This document shows positions 23,191-34,701 of a stretch of 64,000 nucleotides of DNA, piece by piece. The position numbers and the translations under genes were made by a program. The DNA comes from Stemphylium vesicarium (Eukaryota > Ascomycota > Dothideomycetes > Pleosporales > Pleosporaceae): positions 62,001 to 126,000 of the forward strand of contig QXCR01000084.1 in NCBI GenBank assembly GCA_004380135.1. The letters run 5' to 3'. The notes beneath the pieces are model-generated. The model was given only the letters and a program-made list of their open reading frames with translations. It searched no databases and was not told where the DNA came from. Position 1 is the stretch's first letter, and every line of letters starts with the position of its first letter.

Positions 23191-24523
23191 GGGGCTGTTT
23201 GATTAAAGTCTGACGTATATGTTTTGGCATGAAGGGAAAGGGAAAGAGGCATCGTTTTTCTGGGACGTGGGCCCATGATAGCCGTTAGGGATGCGGTATC
23301 CGACCCGAACAGTGAGGCGGTCAAGAGTTAAGATTGAAGGATTCGGATTGACACAGGGGTAGAAAAGTCGCGATGCAAGGCATGCCGTGCACAGACTGTC
23401 AGGGTGGTCACGGATCGAAACGAGGGTTGGCGGGTTTTGCGGCAGTAAGCAATTCAGACCCAAAGGTGCGGTAAGGTTCAGAATTCCAACATTGTTACTG
23501 GAGTACACAGATACTAACACTTCGTTATTCTTGCCGAGTATCGCCATGTTACGCGCGTCGACTTTGACAGCTGTCTCGGAATTCTTGCCCGTTGTTCTGA
23601 AGGTTGTGCGACCACTGACGGCTAATGTGGCTGTTGTTCATTTCGGGTCTGCAACGCCACGTGGCGCAGCTTGGAGGGTGCATGCGATGTTTCTAGGGTC
23701 TATCGTTTAGTTTGACCCTGTGCGTGAAACGTAGTGCACGTGCATCCGGAGACGCGGCATCTTTCCGAACGATAATGTATAGCGTACTTTATTTCCGGGT
23801 TCCTTTACTTTGTCATTTTGCTATTGCAGCTTGTTCTTCGTCGCCGTTCTTTTTACCTGTCTGGAGCTGCTCTTCAGTGCGAGAGAAGAGATGGCAACGA
23901 TGATTCTGCCCCATGTTAGTCCCGGAGCTTCTTCGGAAAAGGGCTTATCTCACCTTAGTAAGGCCGCAAAGCCGTTGAAAAAGCCAAGACGCGCTGCATC
24001 GGAAGTCGTCTACCGATAGCACCCGAGCCGATTCTCGTCTGCACAACTCCCGCACCAAAATTGATGCCCCTTCAAGTGCTGTATCCTTCAAGTCAAGCGT
24101 AGCTCGATCTTTCTTCCTTTCGATGCCTACCGCCATCGTCCCGTAAGCATTGGCTTGGACTGATGCCTGTCTCCAACCATGCGGCCTCTAGCTATGCGCT
24201 TAACCTTCCAAGCTAGTAATTCCTGGAAAGTTCAGGAAAGTTTGCTCACGATAATGAAGTAATCCTGCTGTGGTTGACTGAGACACGATCAAAGTTTGGT
24301 GATGTTCTTGGACGAGTATATTCATGCGATGACGCGTCCGTTGTCTTGGTCCTCAGAATAGCCCGTAAGTCTTCGGCGCAGAGATCGCGCACCGATCCTT
24401 CGGTGAAATCCAGAGACAACAAACTTTGTCTGTTTGCTCTTTGAAGGAAGACATGATAGGGAAAGTATGTGTGGAGTCCCTATCTCGCAGCTTGAAAACT
24501 TTACGGCAGCCAGAAAGCTAACC
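23191..24523. other. Intergenic stretch, no gene seen
   Basis: About 1.3 kb between two minus-strand genes; it must hold the promoter of the SprT-like gene and the 3' end of the HET gene. No frame shows a family motif. Confidence 0.5.
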
Positions 24524-26651
24524 TCATCGGATTTGGATAGATGAGGAAGGTGAGTCTGCGAACCATGATTGTCTACCGCTAACCACTCCGGTTCCAATGC
24601 GCTGATACATGTCTTGCTGATTACCCTCTTGTAGCAGTATCAGTAAGAGGTCTTCATGCACCTTGAAAGGAGCTGCTTCGCAAGGCTTCAATCTTCTACT
24701 CATCAGTCGCAAACACATCATGTTGCCCTGAATTTCGATGTCGTCGTCGAGCAATCCTATCCCGTTGTGGACACCAACATCTTCTCCAAATACACGTATC
24801 AGTGTTAGAGGTACCGCGTGTAAGAATGTGCGCTTGCCCACGGTATTCAAGTATGCAGTGTCGTCTACCGTGGCTGGCCTTAACTCCGTTGTTCTCTTAA
24901 CCGCACCACGAACCGTCAAAATCTTGGAGGCCTCGTCAAATGCCAACCTCTCTATGGAGCCTTTTGACCCCTTGGTCTCCAGGAAACGTACTCCATGTAA
25001 AGAACTCGCCCATGTCCATGTCGGTAGATTCAGCTCACTCTTAGATCGTTCTGCGGGTTGGAGGCAGTACCATAGAAGTTGGTCTGGCATGCTGTTCTTC
25101 CACAAGCCGAAACAATAGGTATCCATGGCTCTCTTTGCGCCTAGCGCTGCGCGCAGACCCTCTAGCGCAATGAGGCGATCTGTCTGGCGTGTTAGTAGAC
25201 GTGCAGAATACTTCTCTACAATGTTCTTCCATCGCGGGTTGCGTGCAGTGGCGTGAAAAGATGCGCCAGTCTCTCTTTGGCTGATCACTTTGCATGACCA
25301 GACGACGCTTCCCGCTGTGTAGAATACCACACGTCTAGACAGTAACCATTCTTGGGTGGCCCACGCGCGGTTGGCAAGGACGCCATGGTCCGGTGAGATT
25401 GAAGGGTAGTCGGCCAGCGCCAAGGTCGCAAAAATACTGCCTTGGACTTCTCCGGACCTCGGAATGTAGGGTATCTCCACTGCGGGTGGTGCTGGTGGTC
25501 GAGAAAAGAAACACGTTTGACCACAGTCTGTATTGTGGGAAGCAGCAATGGTAAGTCGCGCATGCTGATATACATTGGCCATGAGCTTCGATTCGATTAG
25601 CCAGTCCGCACGTGAGTCCTGAATAATGCAGACTGAGTCGATCCAAAGGTACTGAAAACCAAGACGGCGGGTAATTGTGATAGCATCCTGATGGAGTCGA
25701 GGTATGCTTTTCCAGCTTATTCCAGCGATATGTTCAGCTAAGTTCGATCTCGTCGTTGTCAACGGTCGAATGGTAGAGGTTCCCCAGCAATATGAAAGTG
25801 CCATGTAGTGTCCTCTTGATCCTCGAGTCTCGAGCAACCGAGGGGAGACTGTTTCTTCGGAGTCTCCAACATAGACGACACGCGTTGGTAAGACAGGAGG
25901 TGTGCTTTCATCGACCAAAAAGCCGCCCAAGGCCTGCTTACACGCCTCATGTTGGATCAGACAGCAGTTCATCCAGCGGGAAACTAGACTGAAAGCCTCG
26001 TTTGAGTCCGACGAGGATAGAGGTGGCCGCCCAATAACATCACAACTCATGCCTGCTGGACTGTCTGTGGAGCGGTTAGTTCAAAGCAGATACGCAACCA
26101 TCTTAGAGCTCTAACCTGGTGCGGCGTACAGTCGGATGCTTCCACCTAGGGGTCTAGTTTCGAACGGCACCACAATTTTTAGACCCCGAACATGACGCGC
26201 ATCGGTAACACCGGACTCGGGGAAGCTAGAAAATCGGAAATGGGTAGTCAGCCACTGGCCCGAAGGCATTTCGTACAGTCGATACCTACCCCCCTGGCTT
26301 GTTCGGATCATGGTTGGGTCGAAGGTAAATTGGACAATTAGAAACGTCTTCTGGAAGCACGCCGAGCATGTCACGAAAAATCTCTATATTGTCATGTGCT
26401 TCAACAGATGAAACGTAGGAGAGGGTTTCTGGAGACAGAGCATCGATGATCAGGCAGCACAGCGGACAGCCTGTTGAAGCCGAGTCGGCCAATCTTCTGG
26501 CGCTCTTGCAGTGCACCATACCTCGCGGAGTCGACTTCCCAAAGACATGCATCCACCATGGCGGAACGTCTTCCAGCTGTGTGAGCAAGTTCGGCAGGGT
26601 AACTCTCCTGCAGTCCGGGCAGAGCGACATAGTTCCGCATCTAATGCTCAA
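24524..26651 (-). CDS. Heterokaryon-incompatibility (HET) domain protein
   Basis: Three exons: 26651-26290, 26225-26116, 26064-24524 (introns 64 and 51 bp), 670 residues. The joins read PNKPGG-FPESGVTDARH and YAAPG-DSPAGMSCD. The HET domain lies at about residues 245-410: YMALSYCWGTSTIRPLTTT, then FQYLWIDSVCIIQDSRADW and ANVYQHARLTIAASH, the three conserved blocks of the family. The N-terminal 60 residues have CxxC pairs (LCPDC, GCPLCCLI) typical of many fungal HET proteins. HET proteins trigger growth arrest or cell death when genetically different hyphae fuse; the domain is TIR-like (family knowledge). No NACHT or repeat domain is attached, so this is the common stand-alone type, and whether it is an active incompatibility locus cannot be seen. 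The start at 26651 is the only ATG with continuous frame before the cysteine motif. Confidence 0.92.
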
Positions 26652-28084
26652 GCTGGGACAAAGACCGAGAGTGTTCCATCAGGCTTCGAGAAGGACCGAG
26701 TATTCCTGTACCGATCTGCTCTCTGTCTGTATCAGGGTAGTGCAGGGTCACCAACGACGGGGAAGCCGGAAAGTAAGCGAGGAGGCTCTCAGGAGACGAC
26801 AGGAAATTAGGGGTGGGTGCTGAAGCAGGAACGGTCGTTCCGGTGCGTAGCTGAACCAAGTTCCGCTGTCGAGTTGTTGGCGAAACGATAGCCAATCACA
26901 GATATTGCCCCCAAGAAGTCGGGTGGTTCAAACTGTGGCTTGGATGTCAGTCAGCCACGTCAAGCGGGAGGGCTGCCTGATCCCCAATGGAACTGGCCGG
27001 GGTCTCAGCCATGATTCTGGGGCGGGCCCACCCAGTAGCGAGGACACCCCAACCAAGATAGGTCCGAGATTAAGCAATTGTTTGCGTGTAACGTCGAAAG
27101 CGATGTGACCCAAGACTTTATTAGCGTCGCGACTGAGGCAGAGCCGCTGCAATCCGGGATATTGGACATGGGGAATAACAAGGGGAATAACAAAGGATGC
27201 CGCGATAGGGGCCCGGTGGAATGGAGCGTGCAGCGGAGCTGAGGACACACGGGCCTGTCAATTTAACGTCCATGGTGATCTGGCGTAGCATCTCCCGAAG
27301 TGTGGTTTCACCAAACGTGTGGGCTGACCCGGTGTTCAGAGTTGGGGCGTGGGATCGCAAAGGGTCATGTGTGTGAGACTATTTGGAGGCTGCAGCGGCA
27401 ATTGCCTAGCAGTGTCGATCAGCTTGAGGAGTTGCGCAATCAGAACGACGGGCGTGGGAATAACGACGGCCTGCAATGCCGCTGGTGGCTCGACGCTGGG
27501 GGTTTCCGGGAATTGGCTGCAGTTGAGTCAAGCAGTAGCCCCTTAGCACGTTCTGTCGCTGCTTCTGAATCGAGGGCTAGACGTGTATAGTGTCTTGAGC
27601 AAGAAAACTCGGCAGCCAATCGATGGGCCTCGATTCCCAGGTTGGGCCTTGTTCGGCTTCCAGAAAGGCAGTCCTGGCAGTTGCCTCCAGCTGGCAGTAC
27701 TCAGCCCTGAGTTGCCACAAGGGTCACAGAAGGGTCAGCAAAGGCAAGTGACGGCCACGCAATGAGACCAGGAATGCAGTCGGGGAACAAGGTGAAGCAA
27801 GCCAAGCGAGGCCGGGATTGGGATCCATGCCTATACAGAGTGGGCCGTGGAGCAGTCGAGGAGGGGGGGGGGAGAGAATGGTAGGACCCAGGCCCCGGCA
27901 GCTTAGCCTCGCCTTAGCTGCATGGTGCCCCCAAGCCACGCATGCAATGCGCAGCGCCTTATAGCATCTCGGCCGCCCACATCTTGGGGTCTGCCCATGT
28001 AACTGCACGCAATTCCGTTTCCAAAACAAACTTCGTCGCTATCGACAGACCTTCTTGAGCCCAGCGGTGCTCACAGCAAACAAC
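26652..28084. other. Intergenic stretch between divergent genes, no gene seen
   Basis: About 1.4 kb between the HET gene and the small gene at 28085. Frames are short and unsupported on both strands. A G homopolymer of 10 bases lies near 27864. The region must contain both promoters. Confidence 0.45.
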
Positions 28085-28762
28085 ATGGCTGCAATGTTCC
28101 GCGACTTCTCCTTTGACCCGGTCTCGTCGCCTGCCTACGCCGACTATGAAGCCGAGCGGGCTGCCATGAACGTATCGCCTACATCGACCGCCATAGAATC
28201 CACAGCACAGCAATCAAATCGACCGCCGACGCCGCCGCCCTGCACCATGGGCGACCTTGCCGTCCAACTCAACCAGCAAAGCCTCCGAATCGACACCAGC
28301 TGCGCCTCATACCCGCCCGGCCCTTTGACCCCGGGAAGCGACAACGAGGAAGGCGCGTCGCCTACGGACACGACACAGCAGGAGCGACCAACATACTCGC
28401 GCATCGCGGCTTCCGTCCTCCGAATGCAGCGCCAGCAGAACGCGCGCATGCAATGCAGCTCGTCACATGTCCGCGACATTTCCAAGCTGGTCAAGATGAT
28501 TGAAGAGGAAAAGCAATGCACTGTCAGCGAGTCGTCATCACGCACATCTTCAACATCATCTGCCTCGACCTGCCCATCATCTGGCGACGACGAGGGCGTC
28601 GACATGGACTACGACATCCCCGCCCAAGGCATCGAGACTTTGGTCGCCACGCCAGTGTGGCGAGCCAGCGACCGACGCGAAAGCTGCATCCGCGTCACCA
28701 AGCCGGTGCGCATGCGAAAGCGGTCCAAGGAGAGCGGTGTGAGCAAGAGGCGGTCGTCATAG
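28085..28762 (+). CDS. Small unknown protein, serine/proline-rich with basic C-terminus
   Basis: Intronless frame of 225 residues from the ATG at 28085 (context CAACATGG); the frame is open further upstream but has no earlier ATG. I recognise no domain. The protein starts MAAMFRDFSFDPVSSPAYAD, has proline-directed sites (NRPPTPPP, GPLTPGSDNEEG) that could be phosphorylated, a short helix (TYSRIAASVLRMQRQQNARM), a serine/threonine run around residue 155-175, and ends in MRKRSKESGVSKRRSS, a likely nuclear localisation signal. Codon composition and the lack of stops argue that it is real; function unknown. A nuclear regulatory role is only a guess from composition. Confidence 0.65.
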   Translation: MAAMFRDFSFDPVSSPAYADYEAERAAMNVSPTSTAIESTAQQSNRPPTPPPCTMGDLAVQLNQQSLRIDTSCASYPPGPLTPGSDNEEGASPTDTTQQERPTYSRIAASVLRMQRQQNARMQCSSSHVRDISKLVKMIEEEKQCTVSESSSRTSSTSSASTCPSSGDDEGVDMDYDIPAQGIETLVATPVWRASDRRESCIRVTKPVRMRKRSKESGVSKRRSS

Positions 28763-29256
28763 TCTCGACCGCAGCGGATTTGGTTACGTGCATAGCGAAG
28801 GCGTTTTTTTGGCATCTTATTACGGGCGCAATATACCACTTGATCTTTGCTGGGAAGGAATGGGCAGCAACAGACATAGTCACGTCCACGGGCAGGTTCT
28901 TGGTGACATATTACTATGAGACGGATATCTATAATTACTCGGAAGAGCTCCCTACGGGTTGAGCCTGGCGTCACAGGGTGCGACAAGCTCAGCGATGTCG
29001 CTGCACCCACATCATTACCATGTACAAATACCACCACATCATCTAAGACGCGTTTCTATACCATGCTATCTTATCGTGACGTATCAGTGAGACCCAGCAC
29101 TGCGTTCCCCACGTGATGTGCGTTCCGCGAACCTCAGCGCTGGTAAATTTGTGACCCACTTCGGACTGTTGGTGATCGCGAACAAACCTTGGACCGCCGC
29201 TCGTCACTGCCACCAACACCAGCCCTACCACCACCACCACCACCACCACCGCCGCC
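28763..29256. other. Intergenic stretch with CAC repeat
   Basis: About 490 bp between two plus-strand genes. It contains the leader of the RRM-like gene, with a (CAC)n microsatellite at 29228-29250 just before its start codon. No further gene seen. Confidence 0.5.
29228..29250 (+). repeat. (CAC)n microsatellite
   Basis: Seven to eight CAC triplets in the 5' leader, ending 6 bases before the start codon at 29257. Length variation here could affect translation of the downstream gene but would not change the protein. Confidence 0.8.
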
Positions 29257-30085
29257 ATGTCCCTTCGACGAGCGTTAGCCCCGCGCTCCGTTCATGTGCG
29301 CATTGTACCGCGTCCCGCCAATCTATCCGAAAGTCGCGAAATATATCGTGTGCTGCAGAAGTTTGGAGACATGGACGTGTTCAAATATCTACGGGTATGT
29401 GACCTCGACGCTCTGCTCTGCGAAGACTAGTCGTTTGACTCTCTCCCAGTATGAATACCAGAACCCCGCAGACAACTCCGCCCTCGCCATTTACCGCGAC
29501 GAAACGTCAGCCCAGCGGGCCCTCGATGCCTCTCCCCTCCGCTTCGCTCTAGAGACGTACATCCCTTCCCCCACAGAATCCCCCAAGCCCGTCCCCTCCG
29601 AACAAGACAATGAAGATCAGCCGGCAAACCAAACGCCCCCGAAAGATGGCATCGATGAGGTCCTCCGCCCCTCCCAGCTGGCAACCCGTACTTCGCGCCC
29701 CACCCCCGCCTCCAACCCTCCCAAGCAGACTCCGATGCCCTTCGAGTCGTCATCGTCATCTGCGAAACTAGAAAAGCAATCAAAATGGTTTCAAGTCTCG
29801 CTCGACCGTTCGCGCGCTGTACATCAAGATTACGTCGAGCGCCAACCCTTCTGGAAACAATTCAGCCCCATGAAAAGCATGGCGCAGGAGGACCTGGCCA
29901 AGACTGTGCCTCATGCGGGTCTGAGCGACGTCAGCAAAAGGCCACCCAATGCGCATCGAACGCCCATCCGCGTTCTCAACATCATGAACGAGTATGTTGA
30001 GAAGAGGATGCCTACGCTTCGTGGGATTGCTGAGAATCATGAGTCGGAGGCCAGATTTGAGCAGAGGATGAAGAGCCGGGAGTGA
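29257..30085 (+). CDS. Small RRM-like protein, possibly mitochondrial
   Basis: Exons 29257-29394 and 29450-30085, 55-bp intron (GTATGT...CCCAG); 257 residues. The join KYLR-YEYQNPADN is in phase 0. The first about 75 residues look like an RNA-recognition-motif fold: SVHVRIVPRPANLSESREIY (first strand and helix), FGDMDVFKYLRYEY, SALAIYRDETSAQRAL (strand and second helix). RNP aromatic residues are weak, so RNA binding is not certain. The N-terminus MSLRRALAPRSVHVR is basic and lacks acidic residues, compatible with mitochondrial import. The middle is proline/serine-rich and the C-terminal part (KWFQVSLDRSRAVHQDYVER, PTLRGIAENHESEA) is helical. I recognise the fold but not a named family; the role could be in mitochondrial RNA metabolism. 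Confidence 0.72.
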
Positions 30086-30887
30086 GTGGTTGGGAATAGT
30101 CACGCACGTCCGCTAGACGTCGCCGCTGGTTTAGCCCTTGCCATGCCCAAATCGCTTGTCAGATGAATGGCAGTCACCATAACGCGTGTTCTTGAGGACT
30201 ACGAGGATATACCTCCGTCCAACTGCAGTGCGATGCGCGAACATGGTCACTACACACGCCTCCTTCTCTACATCAAACGATGCATCGTCTGCGCAAGACA
30301 TCTGGCGCTCAGGAAATGGAAGTCTGCAGGTCGCATACCTGGGCATAGGAGCCCTGGTCAATATTATGCGCTCCTCTGACAGGCCCAAAGGCAGTCTATC
30401 TGAGGCATTGCTGCACCACCCATGGCCACATTGCTCTATGACAAACCTGCGTCCAAGTTCGCTCAAAACCTGGCACAAAGATCTCGTTGCCGTTGGGAGA
30501 AAGATTGTAGTTTTCGTCTCGCCATCGTATCGATAGACAGAACACGTCACTGTAGGACACGGCATGCGAAACGTATTCCGCAGTTGGCGTCAGCTTCCCT
30601 CCACTTGTTCTCTTGCCAACCTCATATGAAGGCTAAAAGCTTCGATTCGCTTAGTCTATTGATTCGCCCTGGTCGCAAAGCAGGAAGCATAAGACCGAAA
30701 CTAAACGGCAATTCTCTGTCTCAGTACAGTTCGAAAGTCCGTCGAAGCGGAGCCATGCAAATGTCTTGAGCGAACAACGCGAAAAGTCTCACTCAAAGTA
30801 AGACTGCGATTACGGGATTTACATAAAAGCCCTCGCATAGCTATACTTAATGCTCACAAATCGTCTTGAGAGTGCTCATATAAATCA
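30086..30887. other. Intergenic stretch, no gene seen
   Basis: About 800 bp. Overlapping frames on both strands reach 116-144 residues but have no motif, no sensible intron structure and no amino-acid bias typical of real proteins; left uncalled. Confidence 0.4.
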
Positions 30888-31756
30888 ATGGCCCCACGAA
30901 GACACAACAAACGTAAGACGCGGGCTGGCCCGTGTGATCGCATACACCCCCGTTCAGGTTTACAAGCAAGAAGGGCTCCCGCATGCTGTTCCAAATGCCG
31001 CGAGTCTATCATCCAATCTACAGAAATGATCAACCATCTTGGTCGCCCAACAAGAGTGCGAACGCCTTTGCATTTTGGAAAGCATCAAGCTCTCCAGCTC
31101 AGCAAGATGGAGGAGTTTGATTTGGCAGGAGACCTCGAGACTGCCACGAATGAGCAGCTAGAAGCAACCGACGAGTTCCAGAAGCTCCTAGAAGATCAGT
31201 CAGATGACGCTCTACTGAAGAAACTTGGTGCAAAAGACGGACGGCGTGTCGCGCCACGTGAAATTAAAAAGCTCTGCAGGCTATTTCTGACAATATTTTT
31301 CCAACTAAGTCAAGAAGACCAGATTCCGATAGATTTCCGGTGGGTAGTCTGGAAGACTAGCTCAACGACACAAGGTCAATGTCACGTTCGTAATCCCGAT
31401 CACCCGGTTGCGGCAATTAAGATGTCTCCACGCAGGATATTCGATGATTACGAACATGATACATTGAGTAGCCACGCTCTTGACCGACTAACCACGCTAC
31501 TCCATGAGCTCGTTCACGGTTTTCTAAATACATACGCATGCCGAACTTGTAGACGTGGGAAGAGGAGGTCGGGAAAATGGAAGGACATGGGAGAGCATGG
31601 CTTCAGATAGCGAAGTCAGTGGAGCGCGCTGCTAAGCAGCGGCTGGGTCTTCCACTTGTGGTAGGTCTCTTTGAGGCCATTGAATGTCACTGGGAGGAGA
31701 TGACATTCTGGCCGTTGGACGATGAGGTCGAGGGCTGGGAATTAGGGCCACGATAG
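30888..31756 (+). pseudogene. Second SprT-like metalloprotease gene, broken by one frameshift
   Basis: The frame from ATG 30888 encodes a SprT-like domain up to LLHELVHGFLNTYACRTC (HExxH at about 31503), then ends at a TAG at 31610. In another frame, directly overlapping, the expected continuation is found: GHGRAWLQIAKSVERAAKQR and on to ELGPR with a stop at 31754-31756. GHGRAW carries the third zinc ligand and is identical in the intact paralogue at 21799-23190. The switch must happen between about 31550 and 31590, and no GT-AG intron of usable length fits there, so one base has been lost (or two gained). It is either a true pseudogene or a sequence error. The N-terminus has a cysteine pair (CCSKC) not shared with the paralogue. 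Sequence similarity between the two copies is moderate, so the duplication is old or both belong to a larger fungal family. Confidence 0.75.
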
Positions 31757-32308
31757 AGATAAATCGTGGTTAGCACGTTAGAAGTGGGGTGAATGGGGAC
31801 AGATTCCTGACTGAAATACTTCGAGATGACTAATCACTTAGTTGAGCTATTGCAACATCAGCGCAAAACGCGACATCGGAGCCGACTCCACAGTCCTATT
31901 GATCACATGAACATGTTGAAGAGCAATTGATAATGTGAAGTCTTGAAGTCCATGTTCATCACACTAAGATCCCTGCGGCGACGTACCAAACGAGCAGCTA
32001 CGATAGGTCGTCTCGGTAACTCAAGCTACATCCATCAACAATAAATTTATGGTATTCTTGTTACCTGGTCAACCATGCAGATCAGAGCATGTACAGACTG
32101 TAACCTTTGGCCTTTCACAAAGGTGACAAGCATGCCGGACCTGCCAGTGCCGGCAGAAGGTCGTGGAACCAACCACTCGCTTTCCGAAGCAAATAGGGGA
32201 CCAAGGCTCGACTACCGCACACGGCGTACAATCCGCTGCATCTTCATCACTTAGCCCCCACACCAGCAATTGTTGCGCTCTGATCACAGTCACCAAGCAA
32301 ACCTATAA
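31757..32308. other. Intergenic stretch, no gene seen
   Basis: About 550 bp between the broken SprT-like gene and the next plus-strand gene; no frame with support. The frame open upstream of 32309 on a second phase is a shadow. Confidence 0.45.
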
Positions 32309-33901
32309 ATGGGCCGCCTCCATAACCGTTTCAACCCACGCCGGCCCACGCCTAGAGATGCAGCAAGCAAGGCAGCCATCGGTCAGTCAATCTCGCCTGC
32401 GCACACACCGGATGACCCGACTCCCGTACCGCGAAGTCGCCATGCAGCCCACCAATCCATCGGCACAATCGGAGACAGACTCGACAATATACGCGACTAC
32501 GTGCGCGGAGTCAGCAGCTACATCCACTGGCTACAAGGTCTCACGGAACACGACCGCTCTGACGTCGCTTGCGTCACTGAGATCAAGCGCGAGTTGAAGA
32601 CAGCGCATCGGAATCTAGAGAAGCTCTTCACTGAGCGGTGTCGCGGGATTGATGACGAGATCAAGGGTCTAGTCAATGATGCCATGAAGCATGCCTGGCG
32701 GTCGTACACGAATGTGGTGAAGCTTGAAGAGAAATTAAAGGGACGGGTGAATGGAAAAGCTCCGCCATTGTGGCGCACGAAAGCTGCTGCTGTCAACGGC
32801 GGAGACAAACGTGAGACAATAGGAAGAGAGAATGAGCTCAAAGACGTAGACGCCTCGCACGATGCTAGAAACGCGAAAAGCACGACCCAGACACTGCCCA
32901 AGACGCGTCCGAACAGCATTGACAACGAAAAGGATGACGAGGCTGATGGGAAATACATGATGTCTGGTGCGCTTCCAGTTGAGGACAGAATCATAGTCCC
33001 AGACCAGAGAGCAGGAAGAGCTGATGCCCTAGAGCTGCTCAGAACCCTACCACAGATTCTGACTCGAGGAATGCCATCGCAAAATAAGAGTAGCCTTCAT
33101 TCTCCCGAGACCAACCCCGAAAAGGTTCCTCAACCTAGATGCGAGGTAAAGAAACGAATACAGGAAGAAGAGGCTAGTGTAACACCTGCGTTACGCGATC
33201 CAGATAGAGTACGCCGAGGAAGCTGCAACGGCTTTATGATTACCGAGATGACAATGAAGGGGCTAGAGGAACCTCATTTCGTCCTGCCTTACCTTCACCA
33301 TTTGAAAATACATGAGCTGCGATATCTCAAGGAATGGCTGTCAAATGAAGGTCACATCACGCCTTCGGGAACTGTCACCCGGACGGAAAAGACACTCCTG
33401 TGCATACAGCTCTTGCAAACTGGTTGTCGGTATGAAGCCTTGGCTGTAATACATTCCCGCTCGCCTCGACAGGTCAAGGAGTCGTGCCGACAAGTCATGC
33501 AGGGCTTGCTAAAATGGCATGAAGAAACAATCGACGGTGAAGACATGGAAGGTCAGGCGAAGTACCTCGTTCTCTGGGGTATCTGGGATAAGTACGTCAT
33601 TTCTGACGGTAGGGCGAGCCTGTACTTTGGTTTCGACTGGTCGCACCTTGCCAAGGTGCTCCTGGCGTTAAATATGTACATGGGACGTTGGCGCATGCAG
33701 GGTAGGTTCGCCATGGACGGGCCGGCCTTCGTATGGGGCAAATTTTTCGTGACGGCAAGTACCGAAAAGGTCCGGCACATGGTCAATGGGGTCGGAAGCG
33801 AAGACGACATGAACGGTCGCGGTGGCCATGAAGTTGCCGAGCCAAGTTCATTCAACGACGTAGCTCGGCATGGTGTGCTAAGAGCAAACCCAGACGGATG
33901 A
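32309..33901 (+). CDS. Unknown protein with transposase-like helix-turn-helix region
   Basis: Intronless frame of 530 residues, start ATG 32309. The N-terminal third is charged and predicted helical (VTEIKRELKTAHRNLEKLFT, YTNVVKLEEKLKGRVNG). The middle is low-complexity and hydrophilic. At about residues 335-410 the sequence LRYLKEWLSNEGHITPSGTV, then LLCIQLLQTGCRYEALAVIH and SPRQVKESCRQVMQGLLKWH has the pattern of the helix-turn-helix that precedes DDE nucleases of Harbinger/IS4-like transposases: LLxFLxxLxTGxxYxELAxxFxxSxxTVSR. No DDE nuclease follows; the last 100 residues (WSHLAKVLLALNMYMGRWRM) are different. It may be a DNA-binding protein derived from a transposase, kept as a host gene. 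The match is by eye and moderate. Confidence 0.6.
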   Translation: MGRLHNRFNPRRPTPRDAASKAAIGQSISPAHTPDDPTPVPRSRHAAHQSIGTIGDRLDNIRDYVRGVSSYIHWLQGLTEHDRSDVACVTEIKRELKTAHRNLEKLFTERCRGIDDEIKGLVNDAMKHAWRSYTNVVKLEEKLKGRVNGKAPPLWRTKAAAVNGGDKRETIGRENELKDVDASHDARNAKSTTQTLPKTRPNSIDNEKDDEADGKYMMSGALPVEDRIIVPDQRAGRADALELLRTLPQILTRGMPSQNKSSLHSPETNPEKVPQPRCEVKKRIQEEEASVTPALRDPDRVRRGSCNGFMITEMTMKGLEEPHFVLPYLHHLKIHELRYLKEWLSNEGHITPSGTVTRTEKTLLCIQLLQTGCRYEALAVIHSRSPRQVKESCRQVMQGLLKWHEETIDGEDMEGQAKYLVLWGIWDKYVISDGRASLYFGFDWSHLAKVLLALNMYMGRWRMQGRFAMDGPAFVWGKFFVTASTEKVRHMVNGVGSEDDMNGRGGHEVAEPSSFNDVARHGVLRANPDG

Positions 33902-34701
33902 TTGCTCATTTGGGTACGATCAAACAGCCTCATCCCCTGGATGTAGCATGGCAAAATCGGCTCGTGAAGAGTGGCGCACGTCTTGTAACGGTGGAGCAGG
34001 AAGGCTGAGGACCCAATGTAAAGATTCGGCAGATCCACCAAGCGATCTAAAGCACCTTCACCATCGTATCGCTATCGCAGCGGCATTTCACCGCTGGGCG
34101 GAACGAGTGGCGCACCGCATTGCTCGTCGCCTGAAGAGCCGTAGTGCAGATAGCCTGGTGTTTCACGAGCTTCTTGGCTCCCGGCCTGGCGCAAAGCCTC
34201 CCGCGCTCACTGCAGGTGAGACGGGCCCCCGGACAAGATGGCACAGGCAGTTGGGCGCGTGTTCTGCGACCCTTCGAGGCCAATTATCGGCCATTGGAAC
34301 ATCAGCAGCACGCAGGGAATTATACTAGACATAACTCAGAGCAATCAATCACAGGTGGCGCTCAGGAGGTATTTCTATTCTGGGCGATCGGCAAGCGCTG
34401 TTTGTAGCTCAAAGTCCGTCGACCAATGGCGATGATCAAGGAGCATTCCCGCACTAGTCGACTCCTTAAATCTTGCAAGGCTGCACCCCGATTGCCCTTC
34501 ACACCCCGAGTCTCAAAACGCGGTTCTGACGCTCCCTTGAACGAATTTCCCCTCGTTTTCCTTTTCTCCTTGCGAGAGTCCACTCATTCACCATTCCAAG
34601 CATCCCAGTCATTCCTTGATACAAACCAGCACCAGCGCGTCCGGTCTACGCGCGACACCACACTCTTTCACTACATACGTGCACATACGATAATCGCAAA
34701 C
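33902..34701. other. Intergenic stretch / promoter of the GH16 gene
   Basis: About 800 bp without a supported gene. The last 150 bp are C/T-rich as in many fungal leaders. The frame overlapping the first GH16 exon (34426-34998) is a shadow. Confidence 0.5.

Noticed and set aside
30131..30565. 144-codon minus and 116-codon plus frames in the gap before the broken SprT gene
   Set aside because: Both occupy the same bases and neither has a family motif; at most one could be real and nothing selects between them.
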